Origin: Incurvaria masculella
Taxonomy: Eukaryota > Arthropoda > Insecta > Lepidoptera > Incurvariidae
Assembly (NCBI GenBank): GCA_946894095.1
Contig: OX335642.1
Span: 5,529,021 to 5,593,020, forward strand
DNA length: 64,000 nucleotides
Direction: 5' to 3'
Shown here piece by piece: positions 42,832 to 54,380 of the stretch (its first letter is position 1; the number at the start of each line of letters is the position of its first letter). The position numbers and the translations under genes were made by a program. Under the pieces are notes generated by a model, which did not search any database, was not told the origin of the DNA, and was given only the letters and a program-made list of their open reading frames with translations.

Positions 42832-44204
42832 AGCACTTGCACACACAAAAAATAAACGTAAAACAAAATGAATTAGCGAAAATATTAACGAACCTAAAAA
42901 TAAGAAATACTTCTGTTCAAGTTCATGAAAATCGTATCTTGTTTTTGTATCTTTCTGAACTCTAAGATTCTCTGCTGGAATAAGAGAGGGCACTGTGCTA
43001 AGTATATGATTGATAATACAGAAAATCCTACTGAATAACCGACCGACGACCGAAAGACTGAAAATATGAAGGTATACATTAAACAAAGTTTTGTTTGAAA
43101 CGGACAGGTAACAGTCAGAGGCCAAATGTTTACGGAGAACATAGAGATTTTACTAAATTAAGCATGTAAATTGCAGCCAAAAATATTTTTATATGTCACA
43201 CATTTCACTTTTTTAAATGTCTTTTTATCAAAGTTAGGTTGAAAATGATTTTTCGGTCTGCTGTCATTTTTTTAATATTGTAATTTATGCTTTTTTGTAC
43301 TAAGCAAATAATTATCTTTATTCATCGAATATCATATCATGTAAAATGAACCGTGAAGCAAGAACACATCAATAAAAAAAATAAACAAGTAAAATACTAC
43401 TGTACTACTTTATTAGCATAGTCTGGCCTTACACTGTGCCCGTAAAGTAGTTCTTTGTTACTGTTTTCTTTATTTAATAAATATATCCTTGTTTCACCGT
43501 TAGTTCTACATACTTATTAAACTAAATCCAAAATATGCTTGTCATACTTGTCATGCGCCGTGGAACAGTGCCCGTGTCTAACGACGTAACTGGAACGTAA
43601 GGGGCGGCCTGGGAGGCTGTATTGTTCAGAGATGGAGAGAAAATGGCAAGATTGGTGCTGCTATGGGGCGATGCACCAGACGTGAATGTCGCAAGTTCGG
43701 TGCCCTTTCAGAGTTAATAGCTAATATGTTTATTTATATATTTATATATGTTTATTGCACTCAAAATTCGGGCAAAAGGTACAACTTAATGCCAGGGGCA
43801 TTCTCTACCAGTCTACCTTTGGGTATCGTGAGCAGTAGTGCGAGTAGCAGTTATAGAGACAAATGAATTTACTACAAAAAATATTATACACAATATACCA
43901 ACTACTTATATAAATATAAATATACATTAATATAAATATAAACACTATATATAATATAAAAATAGAAAATAAAGTATGATACTTAACACTATCACAAATA
44001 TTGAGAAAAAAAAACAAACAAATGTATTTGCCAATAGAAATAAAAATTAACTGAAAACTGTGGGAGGGGGAAGTTAAGACGTAATTAGGAAAGAAAGAAA
44101 GCATTAAGATTTTTTTTGAAAGCATGAATAGAGGGCGTATGCAATTTGAAAGTCAGCGTGGACTATGTTGGTGTAATGTTTATTGTTAGTTGTATAACTG
44201 ATAC
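42832..44204. other. Non-coding stretch
   Basis: The stretch is AT-rich. From 43895 to 43960 it is a degenerate (ATATAA)n-like simple repeat. No gene is recognised. Confidence 0.4.
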
Positions 44205-44512
44205 TTTATTGACCCGGCGAAGCGCGAGCGTAGTGTCTCCGTTTCAGTTTGGGCAAAAAATATTTCGTATGTCCGGCAGTTCTCCTCTACAGGTCTTATT
44301 TCTCAACCGATTCTCGTGTAATTTTGTGAGCAGGTTCGATCATTATATCCTCGATTCGATCATCATGACAAGATCTAAAGTTTTAGGTACTTATATAAAA
44401 TAGTGAGAAAAAAAATGTGTTTTTTTTTAAGGTGTGTGGAGAATATTTATTCAGTTTTAAGCTATACAAAGACAAAATCGCGAGGTCTACAGCTCAGAGA
44501 GCAACTAGTATC
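44205..44512 (+). repeat. Dispersed repeat of about 300 bp, copy 2 of 4
   Basis: The best copy of the family at 18045. It starts GACCCGGCGAAGCGCGAGCG and GTGTCTCCGTTTCAG, includes TTCTCCTCTACAGGTC, and ends TTTATTCAGTTTTAAGCTAT then CTACAGCTCAGAGAG. The unit is about 305 bp. Confidence 0.72.
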
Positions 44513-44671
44513 ACAAAATTATCGTGAATATTTAATTTTAAATTAAAAACATACGTTCAAATCAATCTAATTAATTGTAGTCAAATTGGCGTAGCCAGAA
44601 TTTTCATATGGGAAGGACAAGGCGAAGTTAACTGTATAATACAGTAACTAGAATTGGGGAGGAAAACTCTC

Positions 44672-44800
44672 AACGAAAATGCAGATTCCATGTAAGACTG
44701 TAGTTTCCCCTTTTTTCACCCACTAGATGGTAAGGTTAAACGTCTCCTGGCTTGTTCTATCGCTTTGAATCAAATAATTGTCAAATCAGTTTCCGGTTTT
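44672..44800 (+). repeat. Degenerate SINE body fragment
   Basis: GATTCCATGTAAGACTGTAG, CACCCACTAGATGGTAAGGT and the following TATCGCTTTGAATCAA match the SINE body at low identity. Head and tail are absent. Confidence 0.5.
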
Positions 44801-44959
44801 TCGATCCTGTCCGAGGTCGGGGAGGTCGTGCCGTAGAGCTGTCCTTCAGGATAGTAGTGGTGGAGTTAATATTATAACATCCAGTTATTTTAATTACTTA
44901 AAAAATACTCAAATTCAACTCTGTGATGGTGTAAACGCGGGGAAGTTTAATTCCACTAT

Positions 44960-45150
44960 CCCGGGCATTGGATCCCGGGCGGGATGAGCGGTGCGACGCC
45001 AGCGCCCCCGCGGCTACGGGCGGCCGATCTGAAAAGCTGCAAGAACTTTTCATTTCAGTGCTTTCGGAAACATTACGGGGGCGCGCGTCCGACCCGCACG
45101 GGGCGGGCGGCGGAGGCGTTGCTACGCGGCATGTAGTCGCTTTGAGAAAA
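44960..45150. other. GC- and CpG-rich island
   Basis: CpG-dense text (GCGCCCCCGCGGCTACGG, GGGGGCGCGCGTCC, GGGGCGGGCGGCGGAGGCG) stands out sharply from the surroundings and lies directly beside the tail of the SINE at 45165. A 71-codon plus-strand frame (44968-45183) crosses it, but its Gly/Arg/Ala-rich peptide is what any CpG-rich DNA gives. It could be a promoter, an exon or a GC-rich repeat. Confidence 0.4.
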
Positions 45151-45164
45151 CGAGTCCTTTGCCG

Positions 45165-45571
45165 TTTCTTTTATGCGACCTGACATGGATGGCTAATACC
45201 ACACAACTACCGTTATGATATTCGCCCAATACACCACATTCCCGAAGGAATTAGGTGCCATGCCAGGATCTTCCTTTTATAAGCACGGCTACATTGAACT
45301 GGATGGAAAACACGGACAATTTTTCATTGCCGCTTCGACCATATTTTCATCCAATGCGATGGTACCAACCCGGGCGGGCTTAAACCCTACCACCTAGTAG
45401 GGGAAGGGGACCTATAGTTTTACGTGGATTCCGAACCATGGAGCAGCTCGCATTCGTAACGAAATGCACTTATCGAACTCGGAAAGAGAAAGACAGTGGT
45501 GCATGTCGGAATTGAACCCAGACCTCTGGTACGCTAGGCCAGTCCCCGCGCCATTAGGCTACGAGCCGCTC
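45165..45571 (-). repeat. Near full-length tRNA-headed SINE
   Basis: On the minus strand: GAGCGGCTCGTAGCCTAATGG (A box), a B box GGTTCAATTCC, then the whole body and a tail ending CATGTCAGGTCGCATAAAAG. It is about 95% identical by eye to 8566-8968, including the distinctive CAGGTCGCAT tail, so both come from one recently active subfamily. The 60-codon frame inside it mirrors the one in that copy. Confidence 0.88.
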
Positions 45572-45624
45572 GTGAATATTATGATATTCACGATAATGTT
45601 TTAATCGGTGATAACTAGTTGCTT

Positions 45625-45722
45625 TCTAAGCTTAAGATCTCGCGAGTCTATCTTTGCGTAATGAAAAATGAAAAAAATATTAAAACTGAATAAATATTCA
45701 CAGCACACCTTAAAAGATCCAC
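45625..45722 (-). repeat. Dispersed repeat of about 300 bp, copy 3 of 4 (partial)
   Basis: ATCTCGCGAGTCTATCTTTG and ACTGAATAAATATTCACAGC match the 3' end of the family in reverse (compare 44430-44500). Only about 100 bases are kept. Confidence 0.55.
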
Positions 45723-46771
45723 TGTTTCTTTCTGAGCACCCAACGAATTTCTCTCTTATTATGTGGGGTATGCCAGTTTTAAAATTATGTGAAAAAACCC
45801 TTGCGAATAATATATAGCGAAAGGAAAATCATTTCTACCGGGTGTCCCACGACACCTTTCGTAATTTTGTTTATGCATTCCATGCATTCTAATTTAGTTG
45901 TCATTTACTTATTTCATTACCTTCCACTAAAATTGCAGGACCTAACTCCCAATACTTAGCGCCACATTTAATGTAAGCACTCAATGCTAAGCTAGTCTTG
46001 AAAGAGCAGAGTCGGCGTTTTCCCGCCTGAAGCAACTTTGGGACAAATTGTTTCAGCCGGAAATTGCGTTGAAACTAGGCTTATTGTGTGGCAAGCGAAG
46101 TAATAAATTATTAGATTTTGAGACTATGACGCGAGGGTAACCCTGTCATTATGAGCATCTTTATGAGCATACGACATATTATATCGGATGGCATTCAATT
46201 TTGAATTTAAATCGAAATAAAACTTAGTTGCATTAAAATATCATAATATATCGTGTAATAAAATTGAGCAAAACGATTTAGTATATATGAATGGCTAAAC
46301 AGGTTTTATGCGGTGTGGGTTCCGGCATTCAATAAAAATATGTCGAACGGTTTTTTTTCGTGCATGCCATATGAGGCGACAAAGGGATTTATCGTTAGTG
46401 CTTCAGGATCTACGAATACAAAAAACTGCAGGGTCCATTTTCTCACGACGCTTTTTCTAAAAAAAAATGATATGTATGTATAATCGACCGTGAAGCAAGG
46501 GCACCTTACCTGAAGAAAGAGCCCTGTAAAATAACGACTTTACGAATGTACTGCAAGGCTGGACCCGCACCAGCAAAACATACCATTCGCGGGTATTGCT
46601 TCTCCCAATTTCGCCACCTCCTGTTTACTCATTATTTGGGATTCTCGCACACTCCCTTTTTCCGTAATCAATGCCTCCTACTAACACACTATTTAAGATT
46701 ATACTGGGCTCTATCTTCTATTAATATATCCTAGTTTCATGTTCGATTAAACAAACATGTCACAATCCATA
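45723..46771. other. Non-coding stretch, nothing recognised
   Basis: Composition is mixed and no gene is recognised. Confidence 0.4.
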
Positions 46772-46930
46772 ATTTAAAATGTCCGTGTCTTCCATCCAGT
46801 TCAATGTAGGCGTACAATATTATGAAGGTCCTGGCATGGTACTTAATTTCTATGTGATGTGTAGGGCTAATATGACGACATTGTGTGTAGTAGTATCTAT
46901 TAAAGTCCAGTTTTATACGAAAAAAACAGA
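46772..46930 (+). repeat. SINE 3' half
   Basis: GTCCGTGTCTTCCATCCAGT, CAATGTAGGCGTAC, GGTCCTGGCATGGTACTTAA and TATTAAAGTCCAGTT follow the body order, ending in an A-rich run near 46927. The 5' half is lost. Confidence 0.65.
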
Positions 46931-48194
46931 AATCAGAATAAAATGCGAAGCATGAAAACGGATTAATCAGATTTTGAAAAAAAAACAGAAACATATTTGT
47001 TTTGTTCGAGATCTTGCTGCAATATCAAATGTACATATCGCTGTTAAACTCAAAAATATGAATAGTTTTATTGTAAATATTTCTAAAAAAAAAAAAAAAT
47101 TGTTTATGGACTCTGAACATGAAACGGTCACCATTATTTTATACAGAAGGGCCACGTGACTACGCAAGGGAGCTATAAAAATTCTTATCAAAGCTTCTAT
47201 TGACAATAGCTTCTTCCCGGATCAACCTTATGTGTCTACAAACCAGTCGCTCGACTTGTTCAATAAACGCGATTATCAACAGAATCGAACGTTTCTGCTT
47301 GGATATATCAGACCCATCATGCCATTTTAAACTAAATTAAATACATCGCTACATTATTTAACTGAACGTTAAAAAAAGAAAATCGATTCATGAGAACATG
47401 TATGTCGTGATGAAAAGAGTCCACAAATCTAAGGACCTGTTAGAAGACGAGTTTTCTTATTTTGGGGAGGCGTCACAATTTTCTTCATAGATAAGTATGA
47501 AGGTACACAAGGATACTATATTATCCACGGTCAGAACATAACAGGATACGAAGGCGAATAGGGAAGATTTTTTATCGAAATTATCGTGTGGGATAGTACA
47601 GTATAAGGACGATAAATTCCAATAATAATACAATTATAGCACAAGCTAGCGCCCCATCGAATTTAAGGCCCTGGTACTAGCCAAATCGCAAAGTTAGACG
47701 AGGCACCCCAAGTAAACTAACTAAGTCTGACGATTAGAAGTGTCGTTCTTACAATATATGATTTCTTGTCTAGGAATCAACCTATTTTCGTTAATCAATG
47801 TTTCCTTTTTCAATACAAAATACATTGCGGATACGGTGTCTATTTCCGAACTATTTTGACTAAATGTGGAAATCTAAAAGCAAGCGGATTTTTTGTTTGT
47901 GCATATTTGCTGTTTTTGCTTATATCTAGAAATCATATTACTTTCAGATTTCTAATGTGAACAATCGACTTTTCATTATTATTATTATTTAAATAAATGA
48001 TGAAATCAAAAAATATTAACAATCCATTATCAGTCTTGAGTTCTATTTAGACTTGCTGAGGCGTTTAACTATATATTATTACATTTGTTTAAAGGTGCAT
48101 TTGTATGGCGCGAGTAGTTGGCTAGTCCTAGCGCCTTAATGGTGATTCGAAACGGTCCCTTCAATGGGGACTAGATTCATGTAACTGCACATGG
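46931..48194. other. Non-coding AT-rich stretch
   Basis: No gene is recognised. There is a 14-base A run at about 47086-47099 and a short (ATT)n at about 47977-47991. Confidence 0.4.
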
Positions 48195-48430
48195 GTGGCT
48201 ATTATAACACATACAGTACATAACAGCTCACACACTTCATGGGAATTAGGTTATTCACACCAGGAACTTATTATTCTGCACGCCTAAATAGAGCTGCCTG
48301 AAAAACACGGACGATTTTATTGCCGGTTCGACCATTCAGTCAATGCGATGCTACCAACTCTGCTGAGTTAAGCTTACCAAAGTAAGGAAGCGGACCTATA
48401 GTTTCATGTGAAATCCTAACCAGGAAGAAC
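48195..48430 (-). repeat. Degenerate SINE copy, head missing
   Basis: The blocks CACATGGGTGGCTAT, AAAACACGGACGATTTTATT, GCCGGTTCGACCATT and ACCTATAGTTTCATGTG are in the right order for a minus-oriented copy. Identity is low. Confidence 0.55.
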
Positions 48431-48690
48431 AAATAGTAGTAATTGTAATGCATTAGGATCAATTGTATTATTTTTAAGTACCTGAACTTACAAAATCACA
48501 TTGTTTCGAAACTTGTATGGTAGTTGTACTTGTAAATAGTAATTGTAGATTTATGTATAAACTTATTTACTTCTTAAGGTAGCCCTTTAGAACGGGACTA
48601 ACTTATTCGCGGGCACTGTACAAAATTTTTATTTTGCGCTTTGGCACTATTTGTGATGAGGAGGATGCATAATGGCAGTATTTAGAAACG
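48431..48690. other. Spacer, nothing recognised
   Basis: AT-rich spacer between two SINE copies. Confidence 0.35.
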
Positions 48691-49032
48691 ATAAGCTGGG
48701 GAAGCACCTCTGAGCGCGGTTAGGTTCTGGATGGGTGACCATTTTCAACCGTTGAGGCTGGCCGTGGTTCGGATTCCACGTAAAACTGTAGGTCCCCCTT
48801 CTTTACTTATTAGGTGGAAGGGTTAATCCCGCCCGGGTTGGTACCATCGCATTGAATGAACGATGGTCGAAGCGGCAATGAAAATTGTCCGTGTTTCCAT
48901 CCAGTTCAATGTAGCCGAGCAATATAAGGAAGCTCCTGGCATGGCACCTAGTTCTCATGTGGTGTATTAGGCTAATATCTGACGGTCAGTTCGGTATTAG
49001 CCATCCATGTCCAGTTAGGTATAAAAAAAAAC
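48691..49032 (+). repeat. SINE with 5S-like head
   Basis: It starts within the 5S-like block: AGCACCTCTGAGCGCGGTTA then GGATGGGTGACC (48729-48740). The A-box-like start is missing. The body matches 38318-38684 closely, with GCCCGGGTTGGTACCATCGC and a tail CATCCATGTCCAGTTAGG followed by a run of A. It is the cleanest example of the 5S-like segment followed by GTGGTTCGGATTCCACGTAA. Confidence 0.8.
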
Positions 49033-49151
49033 AAAAAAAAATACAAAACGACTTATAGCTAAAAGTAAATCACGAACGCAATAGTTCAAAGTCAAACAAA
49101 AACTAATTTTGAATCTTCATGGAACAAGGTAGCCTTGATGATTTTTTTTAA

Positions 49152-49478
49152 TATTTAGCGTTCCGTACGCTAAGGGTGCCAACAGAGCCCTATTACTAAG
49201 CCTCCGCTGTCTGTCCGTTCGTCCGTCCATCCGTCGGTCCGTCCGTCCGTCCGTCCCTTCGTGTGTCACAGGGCTCTATCTCATGAACCGTAATAGCTAG
49301 GAAGCTAAAATTTTTACAGAGTGTGTATTTATTTTGCCGCCATAACAACAAATTGTTAAAATAAAAAAAATATAAAAATGAAACATACAAAAAATGTGAT
49401 TGTTTTGTGTTTAATCTTGTAGGATGGTACGGAACGCTTCCTGTGCGAGTTCGACTCGCACTTGGCCCGTTTTTTTTG
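49152..49478 (-). repeat. Hairpin-ended repeat with (ACGG)n, full length
   Basis: A minus-oriented copy of the family at 31584: left end TTAGCGTTCCGTACGCTAAG, a shortened and degraded (GTCC)n tract at 49211-49260, then GTGCGAGTTCGACTCGCAC and TTGGCCCG at the right. The outer hairpin has compensating changes (GCGTTCCGTACGC), so pairing is preserved. Confidence 0.85.
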
Positions 49479-49844
49479 TTTTATTCTGAGTATTTGTTTT
49501 ATTATTCGGACCTTACAACTTGGACGCCATATACAATTTTAAAAGCCCATTGTCATGAAGCATCTAGCTCGATCAAATAAAGCTGTATTGAGTATAATTT
49601 CGGATCTCCGACACTAAATATGCGCATGATCTTCTTTCCATGTCCGTATCGGGAGTTGAGCGGGAAGGCCCACCTTAAGAATCCTTGATTGTAAATATTT
49701 TGTAAGTACGTAAGAGTTTGCGAGAATTTCGGATATTTGTAAAATACGTCGATGTATATAGCAATTTAAATGACTATATTAATATTTAATGTTTAGACAA
49801 TGTAGCTCCTCTGTTATGGATATTTTTCTAGTGCTAGGATATTT

Positions 49845-50184
49845 TTATGGAACTCATCATGGAAGCCTTATAGCACACCCACCGCCCGACGGAGGTAGAT
49901 GTCATGCAAATATCTTATTTTATGAGCACGGCTACATTGAACTAGACAGAAAACGTGGACAATTTTTCATTGCTGTTTGGACCATTTTTTCATCCAATAC
50001 GATAGTACCAAGCCGGGCCGGCTTAGCCCTACCACCTACTAGGGGTAGGGGACCTAAAGTTTTACATTCATTCCGAAGCATGTAACAGCTGGAATTCATG
50101 AAATGCACTTTTCTAACTCAGAAAGAGAAAGAAAGTGGCCTGCACGAGGCGGGATTCGAACTCATGACCTCTGAGAGTTAGAGC
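49845..50184 (-). repeat. tRNA-headed SINE, head truncated
   Basis: The body is good (TGAGCACGGCTACATTGAAC, CGGGCCGGCTTAGCCC, ACTCAGAAAGAGAAAG) and a minus-strand B box GAGTTCGAATCC is present. The copy stops after GACCTCTGAGAG, before the A box, and the 105-bp direct repeat begins immediately. Confidence 0.75.
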
Positions 50185-50289
50185 TAACGCACAAACAAAA
50201 CCTATCCCTGTAAACGTTGGCTCCTTTCTGTTTACTGCATCCTCTCGTTTATTAAAGCCATCGAGATGACCCGACCGATAGGAGTATAG
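50185..50289 (+). repeat. 105-bp direct repeat, left copy
   Basis: It shares about 95 of 105 positions with 50430-50534, e.g. CTATCCCTGTAAACGTTGGC, AGCCATCGAGATGACCCGAC and CGATAGGAGT. Each copy contains CTGTAAACG and (G/T)TTTACTGCATCC, which resemble forkhead-type sites. Confidence 0.85.
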
Positions 50290-50429
50290 CAACAGCTAAC
50301 TCACTATTTAGCTCAACCAGGATTTTTCTATTTAAATGCGGCATGTGTGCGTAGTGAAAAGTTAAATGTCGTCGGTGCCGTGACCAGGATTCTAGTACTC
50401 GTTAACTAAATATACAATTAAGTAAAAGA

Positions 50430-50534
50430 TAACGTACAAACACAAACTATCCCTGTAAACGTTGGCTCCCTTCAGTTTACTGCATCCTCTCGTATATTAA
50501 AGCCATCGAGATGACCCGACCGATAGGAGTGTAG
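50430..50534 (+). repeat. 105-bp direct repeat, right copy
   Basis: Partner of 50185-50289, same length and orientation, separated by 140 bases of unrelated sequence. The conservation against the otherwise decayed surroundings indicates a recent duplication or a small element with direct terminal repeats. Confidence 0.85.
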
Positions 50535-50941
50535 CTTTACGATTCGGCAAGACGAAGCGATGGCGGCGGTATCGCAAGCGCCCGAAAGGACATGTTTATC
50601 TATTTTATAACCTCCGAAGAGTCCTGCCAGTATTGCTCTTTGGGAATTGTAGCTATTGGAAATGTCCTAACGGCTTCGGGAGTACTTCTTTTGGCGGCCG
50701 TATTGCTTACATGATGCAATATTTTAGTGGAACATGTTTTAATTCTGCCAGTGTCTTAATATTTTGTTTTTTACATTTTTTCTTTATTTACATCAGGTTC
50801 AACAAATATCATCCAGCGAATATATACCCAGTAAATCTGCTCTATTTAACGGCTTGGTTTGTGATGATTAAATTGAAGTAAGAGACTATGTAAGCACTGC
50901 TTTATATTCTCAATAACTTATCCATCACTGTTATAACTAGT
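50535..50941. other. Non-coding stretch, nothing recognised
   Basis: A balanced patch (50535-50720) is followed by AT-rich DNA. An 82-codon plus-strand frame at 50633 has no recognisable domain. Confidence 0.35.
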
Positions 50942-51185
50942 GGCTCGCGAGTCCGTCTTTGCAAAGCTGAAAACTGAATAAATGTTCACCCCGCACCTTA
51001 CAACCATTTTTTTCTCACTGTATTAAGTACCTGAAGATTTAGGTCTTGACATAAACCAAAAGTGTTGTGACATTTTTGGACAATTGTCCTGTAGACGATA
51101 ACAGCGGAATAGCCGGTCGCCAGACAGCCGGACATGCGAACGCATTTTTGCCAAAGCTGAAACAGAGACGCTTCGCTATAAATAG
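50942..51185 (-). repeat. Dispersed repeat of about 300 bp, copy 4 of 4
   Basis: GGCTCGCGAGTCCGTCTTTG, ACTGAATAAATGTTCACCCC and, at the far end, AAAGCTGAAACAGAGACGCT match the family of 44205-44512 in reverse. The middle is diverged. Confidence 0.62.
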
Positions 51186-52080
51186 TTTTCACACTAAACC
51201 ATTGGAATAGCTGGCATATAAATGCAGATTATTAAGGAATGGATTTACCGATCACGTAAAATTACATATAAAGTGTACATATAGATATGGAAATTTCTAT
51301 TGAACGATGTTAAATAAGGTCCTGAACTTTATCAACAAAATAAATCAGCCACTACGTTTTAATTGGGGATAATAATATAATCCCATTTATCGCATTCTAT
51401 GGCTATCATTTTAGACTTTTTGCAGTAATTTAATAATATCTATTACTTTATAAGACATAGTTAGGACAAAAGCATTAGGTAGGGAAGATTTACTTTGGAG
51501 ATATAAAACGATGTTGAAACATAAAGAATGACCTATGATGACCTGAAATGCTCTTAGTAAATTGGCGGCTTGAAGATAGCTTCATAAACGCAATTGCTTA
51601 TTCAAGCATTTGTTTGTTATATATTTTATGTTCCAGCCGAAAAAGATTTCACTATACAAAGCAAATTTTTTTGCGGCTTAGCGGGAGCACGGTCTATTCC
51701 CAGGTGAGTGTAAGTACTTCAAGCTTTGTATTCTACCGTCGGCCGAGAAAGGATAGAATATTATAATATGTTTTATAAGGCCAACTTGTCGGTCAATCGA
51801 TTATCATGATATGTCCGCCATATTTCCAAATGGCTAACAGTTTAACAGTGCCCAAAAAGATTTAGATTTTAAAGCGAAATGACGATTCGAAACTGAATTC
51901 GTTTAGGTCCTCGTTTTTACTAGGACCTTCTTTAAATAATATCACAGAGAAATCAAACTGATCTTGCATTCATATTAAAAAAAAGGACGGCAAATTATGG
52001 GGTTGAAACATGCAAAGTGAAGAATAGAAGAGAGAATCCGTGTTGATTAGATGTTGCTCTAATATATAGAGTGAACAGTA
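51186..52080. other. Non-coding stretch, nothing recognised
   Basis: AT-rich, with no gene or repeat recognised. Confidence 0.4.
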
Positions 52081-52171
52081 GAATTCTGCTCTCCTTATTA
52101 AAAAGGCGGTAACTACATATGGGCCTTTTATGTACATAGTTACCGCCTTTTTATTAAGGAGGCCAGAATTC
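52081..52171. mobile_element. Compact hairpin element
   Basis: The 34-base arms (52081-52114 and 52138-52171) start GAATTCTG and include CTCCTTA and AAAAAGGCGGTAACT. They pair with about three mismatches around a 23-base loop. The shape suits a very small MITE or a precursor-like hairpin. The flanks pair only weakly. Confidence 0.7.
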
Positions 52172-52188
52172 CGTAGACGAGAATAACG

Positions 52189-52424
52189 TTTTTTTATGTA
52201 AGTGAACATGGATGGAACCGCCGCTTCGACCATCTTTTAATCCCAACCGATGGTGTCGACGGGGTAGAGGCCTTCGGTTTTACATGGTATCGGAAACATG
52301 GAATCGCATTGGAGTCTCACAGAAAGAGAAAGAAAGTGATGCAGGAAAGGGGCGGGGTTCGAACCCATGCCATCTGCCATGGAGGGCTAGTCCCCGCTCC
52401 ATGGATTCAGTAATGAGCCGCTCA
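52189..52424 (-). repeat. tRNA-headed SINE with internal deletion
   Basis: The head on the minus strand shows GAGCGGCTCATTACTGAATC and a B box GGTTCGAACCCC. Tail block AACATGGATGG is joined almost directly to CCGCCGCTTCGACCATC, so about 130 bases of body are missing. A pyrimidine tract (TTTCTTTCTCTTTC on the minus strand) is kept. Confidence 0.72.
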
Positions 52425-52532
52425 TATGTTACTTAAAATATTTTATGGCTCAAGAACTTACACGACGTGAGATTTTCAAATCAATTTGCCTTAAAACATG
52501 GATTTCTTTTTCAGATTATCCATTTCATAGTT

Positions 52533-52850
52533 AATTTTTTGGAACCTGGCATAGATGGCTATTAAATGCCACAGAACAACCGTCATGTAATTAGCCCAAC
52601 ACAGCATTTTCCCGAAGGAATCCCAGTCAGAACCTTTCCCTTTATGAGAACGGCTATGGAACTAAACTGGATGGCAAACACGGACAATTTTTCAATGCGC
52701 TTCAACCATAGTGTCCATCCAATTTGGTGGTACTAACCCGGGCGGGCTTAACTCTACCACCTAGTAGGGGAAGGGGGCCTACAGTTTAACATGGATTCCG
52801 AACCATAGAACAAATTGCATTCGTAACGAAATGCCTATATCCAACTAGCT
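52533..52850 (-). repeat. SINE copy, head missing
   Basis: The tail TGGAACCTGGCATAGATGGC is the CAGGTTCCA subtype of 9752. The body is complete to AACGAAATGCCTATATCCAA, where it stops before the pyrimidine tract and head. Confidence 0.75.
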
Positions 52851-54157
52851 ATATGACTTCAAAGGCGCAATTCTCTCCAACTATAGACTCAGGACTATTC
52901 ACTACTGGAAAGTAGTTTTAAAGCACTATTTGATACTCTATCTTACGATGCACCATACAACATACGTATCAATTTTTGTCCCATAGTTATCCACCACATC
53001 TGTGGTGTGCCATTCCACATTGTTACTACCAATATCACTACACCACCGTATACTTAAACACCTTGCTTTAAAATTAACAAAGTGCCAATACAGGCTAAAA
53101 CTAAACGTTATTTCTTTATGGCTTCGGAACCATAAAATATTCTTAGATTTATGACCTCAGCATCATTCTCCGCGAAGACAGCGCGAAATTATTTTTATAG
53201 CATTTTACCACATTAGCAGTATTCAATGTTTTGAAAGACATTTGAGGTATTACGAATTTTTTAACTAAAATATACATGTACATCAAGTGTTCATCGAATA
53301 TCAAACGTTATTTCAACTAACGCATATAGTAAACAATTTTTTTTGCTGACGGCAATTCGGAATATTGTTCCGCAGAGGACAAGATAATTCAATTTCAGGT
53401 GAAACATATCCCTCAAGTGACTCAAGAGCGGCTTTTTCATCGATCTTTTTAAAATGTCAAAAGGCCATATAAAACTTACGTAAGCACTTGAGGTAAAAAT
53501 CGCTTTCAGGTGAAATTTTATTATTTCTTTGTTATTTTATTAAGAATTTGAAATATTTTCGCTTGAAATTTCCTTTGAATTTGTAATCTCAATAATCTGC
53601 AACAGTAGCAATACGTACATAATCTATTATATTATTGGTTGAATAGAAAACAAAAATAAATTTAATAAAGTAAAACCTCTTTTACAATAAGTTCAAGCCT
53701 CAAGTTATGTGAGTTAATGTTAGCGAAATATCACCAAAATCGGTAAGGTCACAAAGACGTAGAACAAACCTAACTTTCGTGTTTAAAATATGAATGTGGA
53801 CCACTATCAGTTCATAGTACAGGCGAAATAGCGAAAAGGTATGAGATTATTTATTTCGTTCGGAAGGTAAGGCTTTTATTATCGGTATATTTTAGAGTGG
53901 GGCTAGCACGAAACTAGATTTCCAGGGCGGAAGAACCCGCTATTTACAGCACCCTGATCTGATTGTCTGCGCTCTATACCGGCTATATGTTACCCTAAAA
54001 CTTAGAACCAGGTGTTGATGGATAAGACTGCAAGGTAAGACGTTCAACTGCGAAAACACGTATGGTCTTGCTCTGCACCGTCTCTACCATGAATAATGTC
54101 TTTGGAGCTACTTTAACACCCCCTTTCTAATACCGCTCAAATGCCAAAAGGTAGAGA
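52851..54157. other. Non-coding stretch
   Basis: No gene is recognised. From about 53990 the text could already belong to the decayed retroelement whose coding end follows at 54158, but frames are broken. Confidence 0.4.
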
Positions 54158-54380
54158 ATGCACCCATTCACTGTCAACATGCCCCGATTTCGAACCAACC
54201 GAGCCTGTGAATTCTTTATTCATAGGGTCATTAAGCGGTGGAATGCAATCACTGCCAAAGGATTTTTCTCCAAAGTAGATCCTAGATTCCTTCAAAAGCA
54301 GGACCTGACTGCCTGGCATGCTTTTCGCAGCCCCTGCAACTCGAAAGACCATGAGCAACGTCGGGCACCTCTTATGTGAT
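54158..54380 (+). pseudogene. C-terminal end of non-LTR reverse transcriptase
   Basis: The frame reads HPFTVNMPRFRTNRACEFF, then HRVIKRWNAITAKGF and DPRFLQKQDLT. An HP(F/Y)xV block, a P-x-x-RTxR block, an F(I/L)xRxxxxWN block and a final D-P-x-x-(F/L) block occur in this order at the C-terminus of many insect non-LTR ORF2 proteins. It belongs to a different type from the one at 55475. It is decayed; no polymerase motif is recognisable upstream. Confidence 0.5.

Noticed and set aside
42832..43125. N-terminal half of the 201-codon frame as part of the reverse transcriptase
   Set aside because: The residues are hydrophobic, lack polymerase motifs and are separated from the recognisable C-terminal part by an A-rich run.
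48691..48745. A 5S rRNA gene
   Set aside because: Only the internal promoter-like part is present, with no 5' half and no 3' stem; it continues into the SINE body.
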